Assembly: GCA_910584645.1 (NCBI GenBank)
Contig: CAJUAU010000004.1
Location: 124,001 to 188,000, forward strand
Origin: an uncultured Eubacterium sp.
GTDB taxonomy: Bacteria; Bacillota; Clostridia; Lachnospirales; Lachnospiraceae
Direction of reading: 5' to 3'
Length of the DNA stretch: 64,000 nt
The position numbers were made by a program, and so were the translations under genes. The notes below the pieces were generated by a model. That model made no database searches, was not told the DNA's origin, and saw nothing but the letters and a program-made list of their open reading frames with translations. This document shows positions 61,237-64,000 of the stretch, one piece after another. How positions within the stretch are numbered: position 1 is the first letter of the stretch; every line of letters begins with the position of its first letter.

Positions 61237-62835
61237 TTAAATATACTTATACAAGTAATCATATTTCTCTAATAATTGGCAGAATTTATATACTTTTTTT
61301 ATATTGTTCTTCTCTGATGAAGTAATGGTATGGCTTCTAGATCCCTTACCATCTGCCTCAAATCTCACCGTAGCTTTTTTAGATGTAGTTATTTTAGAAA
61401 CTAAATTGTCGATACTATCGAATACTTCCGAATAAGTCAAACTAGTCAGGTATATCCACTCGCATATACCATCCCCGTAAATTACCTGTGTATAACGATC
61501 TGAATAACTAACAGGATATGTCACTCTATATTTTCCCGATGCAAATTTTACAAATTCAGTAAAAATCCAATCATCTTGCTGAAAACCTGCGATCAACATA
61601 AAATCTACTTCCCTTTCTTTTTTATCCACTCTCGCAGTTGCTTCCATGTTTATTGACCTGGAAATATTAAGATATTTAGGATCATAGCCCTTATTTACTA
61701 CTGTATAATTTCTATCAACAGAATCATATTTCAATGTTAAATTTGATTTAAGTGCTTTAAATTCAGCTACAATTGCATTCTTAATTTTTTTCTTGTATGA
61801 TTTCGTTTTATTTGAAATCGTATTACCAGTATCATAGGATTCGTACTGTTCTAATAACTCCACTGCCTTATCATACTTTTTCTTATTTGCAAGCGCCGAT
61901 GCTTTTTTTGTTACCCACGCAACCATAGCGTTTGTTATATTGTCTTTAACACCACTCACTTTGCTGTCCTCTAAATACTCAGAAGGAACTTCATTTAAAG
62001 CTTGAAATGCCTTTAGAAAATCATTCTTTTTCGCTAGTTCTTCTGCATTTAAAACCTCATAGTCTTTTACTTTCACTTTAAGTTCTGTAAGCTTTGCAGT
62101 TAGATCACCATCATTCTCTAAATAATCAATATATTTTATGGAACCCTCAACATCTTTATAGGATGGCTCGCTGGCAGAAATCTGCTTGTTAATCTCATTT
62201 AGCACTGATTCCTTATGCGCCGTCTTACATTGATCTATTTGTTTTTGCGCATCCGCATAATTCGAATCTGTCTCTATAACCTTTTGGTATTTCGAGACAG
62301 CAACTGAATATTTCTTATCTGATTGAGCTTTATTCGCTTCATCATAACTAGTTTTAGATGCTTTTATTTCCTTTATTTGCTTTTCATACGATACTACATC
62401 ATAATTTTTATAATTCGCCGCAACAAAATTTTTTAGGCTCACATATGCATCATACTTAGCCGAATCTTTCGCATAATCACCTACCGCAGACGATAATACA
62501 TCTTCCAGCCCTTTCTCGAATTTTGCTGATAATTTGTTATCTGATTTTATCTCATCATCAAATATTGCCTGGGCCTGTTTAATATCTCCTTCTTTTAAAT
62601 AATTCTGAGCCTTTCTAACCGGTGAATTCATATAGAAGTAAAATGTTATCCCACCACTTGCTACTACAACCACAATGAAAGTTATCAATAAGATCTTCCA
62701 CCAATTGAAATTTTTTAGAAGTTCAAATTGGCTTTTATCTTCTCTCCTTAACTTGAGTTTGTACCCACAGTTAGGACATTTTTTCACTGTATCCGAAATT
62801 TCCTTACTACATTCTGGACATTTTATTAATGCCAT
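61237..62835 (-). CDS. Zinc-ribbon, single-pass membrane protein with TPR-like repeats
   Basis: 532 aa. Residues 5-25 hold a double CxxC zinc ribbon (CPECSK and CPNCGYKL). One membrane helix follows at 45-70 (ILLITFIVVVVASGG). The outer part has TPR-like helices (KEGDIKQAQAIFDDEI, KYSVAVSKYQKVIE, KKYDKAVELLEQY) and a C-terminal beta-rich domain. This layout is common in Clostridia surface or stress-sensing proteins of unknown role. The gene is visibly more AT-rich than its neighbours and is flanked by direct repeats, both signs of transfer. GGAGGAATACAAT precedes the ATG. Confidence 0.75.
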   Translation of the reverse strand: MALIKCPECSKEISDTVKKCPNCGYKLKLRREDKSQFELLKNFNWWKILLITFIVVVVASGGITFYFYMNSPVRKAQNYLKEGDIKQAQAIFDDEIKSDNKLSAKFEKGLEDVLSSAVGDYAKDSAKYDAYVSLKNFVAANYKNYDVVSYEKQIKEIKASKTSYDEANKAQSDKKYSVAVSKYQKVIETDSNYADAQKQIDQCKTAHKESVLNEINKQISASEPSYKDVEGSIKYIDYLENDGDLTAKLTELKVKVKDYEVLNAEELAKKNDFLKAFQALNEVPSEYLEDSKVSGVKDNITNAMVAWVTKKASALANKKKYDKAVELLEQYESYDTGNTISNKTKSYKKKIKNAIVAEFKALKSNLTLKYDSVDRNYTVVNKGYDPKYLNISRSINMEATARVDKKEREVDFMLIAGFQQDDWIFTEFVKFASGKYRVTYPVSYSDRYTQVIYGDGICEWIYLTSLTYSEVFDSIDNLVSKITTSKKATVRFEADGKGSRSHTITSSEKNNIKKVYKFCQLLEKYDYLYKYI

Positions 62836-62885
62836 ATTGTATTCCTCCTCTGTTTATATATTAATTATGAATAGCTACGATAAAT

Positions 62886-62914
62886 AATATATCATTATCA
62901 ATATCACAAGTCAA
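62886..62914 (-). promoter_or_regulatory. Sigma-A promoter of the zinc-ribbon gene
   Basis: Minus strand: -35 TTGACT (62909-62914), 17-base spacer, -10 TATATT (62886-62891); each box has one mismatch. Predicted start about 43 bases before the ATG. Confidence 0.7.
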
Positions 62915-62998
62915 CAAATGTCATACTTGAGACAATATGTAATGCTTATTTATTGGCACTGTGTTATTTCATCTTAAATTTCTCCATTTAAAATATCT

Positions 62999-63026
62999 GA
63001 ACTCATATGGGGACATACACAGAATA
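62999..63026. repeat. Intergenic direct repeat, copy B
   Basis: Partner of 60984-61011, 26 of 28 bases identical. Here it lies 17 bases past the stop of the LRR gene with no insertion, so this copy shows the undisturbed arrangement. Confidence 0.75.
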
Positions 63027-63043
63027 TTGTACTACGTCAAGTC

Positions 63044-64000
63044 CTAAAAGGTGTGCCAGTCTCCCTTCTCAATGAAATCCAGCACGCCTAGAGATTCATA
63101 CCATTTCTTATATATCTCCAAAACATCCTTTGGCACATAAACTTCACAAAAAACTGGAACCGGAGCACGGGAACTTATTATTCCGATTACTTTTGGTGGT
63201 TCATTCCCCCGATAGCATACTCTTGAAGACACACTTACTACAGGACAAAATGCATGTATCTCCTTCACACTTGCAGAAATGTCCAGCACCTTTAAACTAC
63301 AATAGGGATCTTTAATCAAATCTCCACAAAGACTTGCATTTTCCGGCAATTTTGTAATGCAGTCTGAAATTATCAGCTCCTTTTTTGTGGCAATACCGAC
63401 TGCCAGGGCACCATCAGATCTTCTGTAAATACACTGACCATCTCTGGCAAAAACTGAATTTCCAGTATCTACGGTGACATCTTTCAATTTCTTCCCTGCC
63501 AGACAATGTTGTTCCAAATTCACGATATTTTTTCCCAAGTGTACCGCCGCCACCTGAGAATTAATGAAAGCATATGTTTTGATTGAATTCACTGTATCCG
63601 AAATTTCTATATCCTTTTTTCCCGGAAACACCCAGACAAGTTTCTCTTTATCCTTGGACAGGAGAGTTCCCCGGTAAGTAGTAAAATTCCTGTTGGATTT
63701 TGGCAAAGTCACTTTAGACAGACGGGGACAGTCTTCAAAACAAGTCCATCGAATGTTTGACAGTCTTTTGGGGAGCTTGACCTCACGCAGCTTTTTACAG
63801 CCATAAAAACACTCATACTCCAAGGTTTTTACTGCATCTGGTATGTCCACTTTGGTCAGTTTTCTCATCCCGCTGAAAGCACTCTCATCCAACTCTGCCA
63901 ATGAACGGGGGAACGTCATTGTCCTGACATTCCGAACAGCATTGCAATATCCGTCTGAATCATGGGCATATTCCACCCAGCTGCCAAATACATTCTGATA
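63044..64000 (-). CDS. Leucine-rich-repeat (BspA-like, LRR_5) protein, C-terminal part
   Basis: At least 318 aa; the frame runs off the window, so the start is not visible (a GTG at 63976 is internal). Repeats of about 23 residues are seen: FPRSLAELDESAFSGM, IPDAVKTLEYECFYGC, LPKRLSNIRWTCFEDC, then more degenerate ones, the BspA or Treponema-type LRR. Such proteins in gut Firmicutes are usually surface-exposed or secreted. The C terminus ends GDWHTF without a cell-wall anchor. A short copy of this end lies at 61196-61223. Confidence 0.8.
   Translation of the reverse strand, partial: YQNVFGSWVEYAHDSDGYCNAVRNVRTMTFPRSLAELDESAFSGMRKLTKVDIPDAVKTLEYECFYGCKKLREVKLPKRLSNIRWTCFEDCPRLSKVTLPKSNRNFTTYRGTLLSKDKEKLVWVFPGKKDIEISDTVNSIKTYAFINSQVAAVHLGKNIVNLEQHCLAGKKLKDVTVDTGNSVFARDGQCIYRRSDGALAVGIATKKELIISDCITKLPENASLCGDLIKDPYCSLKVLDISASVKEIHAFCPVVSVSSRVCYRGNEPPKVIGIISSRAPVPVFCEVYVPKDVLEIYKKWYESLGVLDFIEKGDWHTF

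Overview
The window looks like a chromosomal segment of a Gram-positive, low-to-middle GC gut Firmicute, most likely Lachnospiraceae. This is inferred from strong GGAGG ribosome binding sites, teichoic-acid-type genes (TarI, TarJ, CDP-polyol phosphotransferases, YfhO, GtrA), family C11 and BspA-like proteins, and Clostridia-style SDR and PGM genes. No rRNA, tRNA, CRISPR array, integrase or transposase was seen. Nearly all genes are on the minus strand; the exceptions are the first three genes and a two-gene unit near 51 kb.

Layout. (1) 1-2490, plus strand: a Kdo-like CMP-ulosonic-acid module made of a KdsB-type cytidylyltransferase (5' end outside the window), a DRE-TIM aldolase with an extra C-terminal domain, and a KdsC-type phosphatase. 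(2) 2495-14756, minus: a polyol-phosphate module with a phosphotransferase-DUF115 fusion, TarJ, TarI, an orphan GT-linker protein, a GT2-phosphotransferase fusion, YfhO and phosphoglucomutase. (3) 14759-22250: nucleotide-sugar genes, namely an SDR, an NADP-type secondary alcohol dehydrogenase, a sugar C-methyltransferase, a GDP-6-deoxy-4-keto-mannose reductase, GDP-mannose 4,6-dehydratase, mannose-1-P guanylyltransferase and mannose-6-P isomerase. (4) 22267-36685: two polyprenyl-phosphate sugar synthases, a GtrA flippase, five large membrane proteins that look like GT-C transferases, and the CDP-3,6-dideoxyhexose genes rfbF-rfbG-rfbH. (5) 36782-38596: a ThDP enzyme of the acetolactate synthase family that may be a YerE-like branching enzyme. 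(6) 38910-48483: five GT4 glycosyltransferases, a Wzm/Wzt ABC exporter whose ATPase carries a C-terminal glycan-binding domain, a repeat-rich coiled-coil acetyltransferase and a small scaffold-like protein. (7) 48538-50619: a two-lobed SGNH-like (DUF6270-type) protein. (8) 50786-54285: DUF3892 and an intracellular subtilisin (plus strand), then glycogen phosphorylase (minus). (9) 54356-64000: a different accessory region holding a four-gene operon (small protein, 1051-aa amphipathic protein, secreted C11 protease, possible ADP-ribosyltransferase-like protein), an AT-rich zinc-ribbon/TPR gene and a partial leucine-rich-repeat gene.

Reading of the whole: sections 1-7 look like one cell-surface polysaccharide locus. 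GDP-mannose and probably GDP-D-rhamnose feed the GT4 enzymes, and the chain is exported by Wzm/Wzt in a way that resembles Gram-negative O9a or A-band systems. The polymer would be decorated outside the cell by Und-P-sugar-dependent GT-C enzymes and by polyol-phosphate. CDP-3,6-dideoxy sugars, perhaps with a two-carbon branch, would be rare side groups.

Most interesting points: a candidate coiled-coil chain-length ruler beside an exporter with a glycan-binding domain; a possible yersiniose-type branched sugar pathway in a Gram-positive; a two-copy structured leader element before tarI and a GT2 gene; and the four-gene operon at 54.4-61.0 kb, which I cannot match to a known system.
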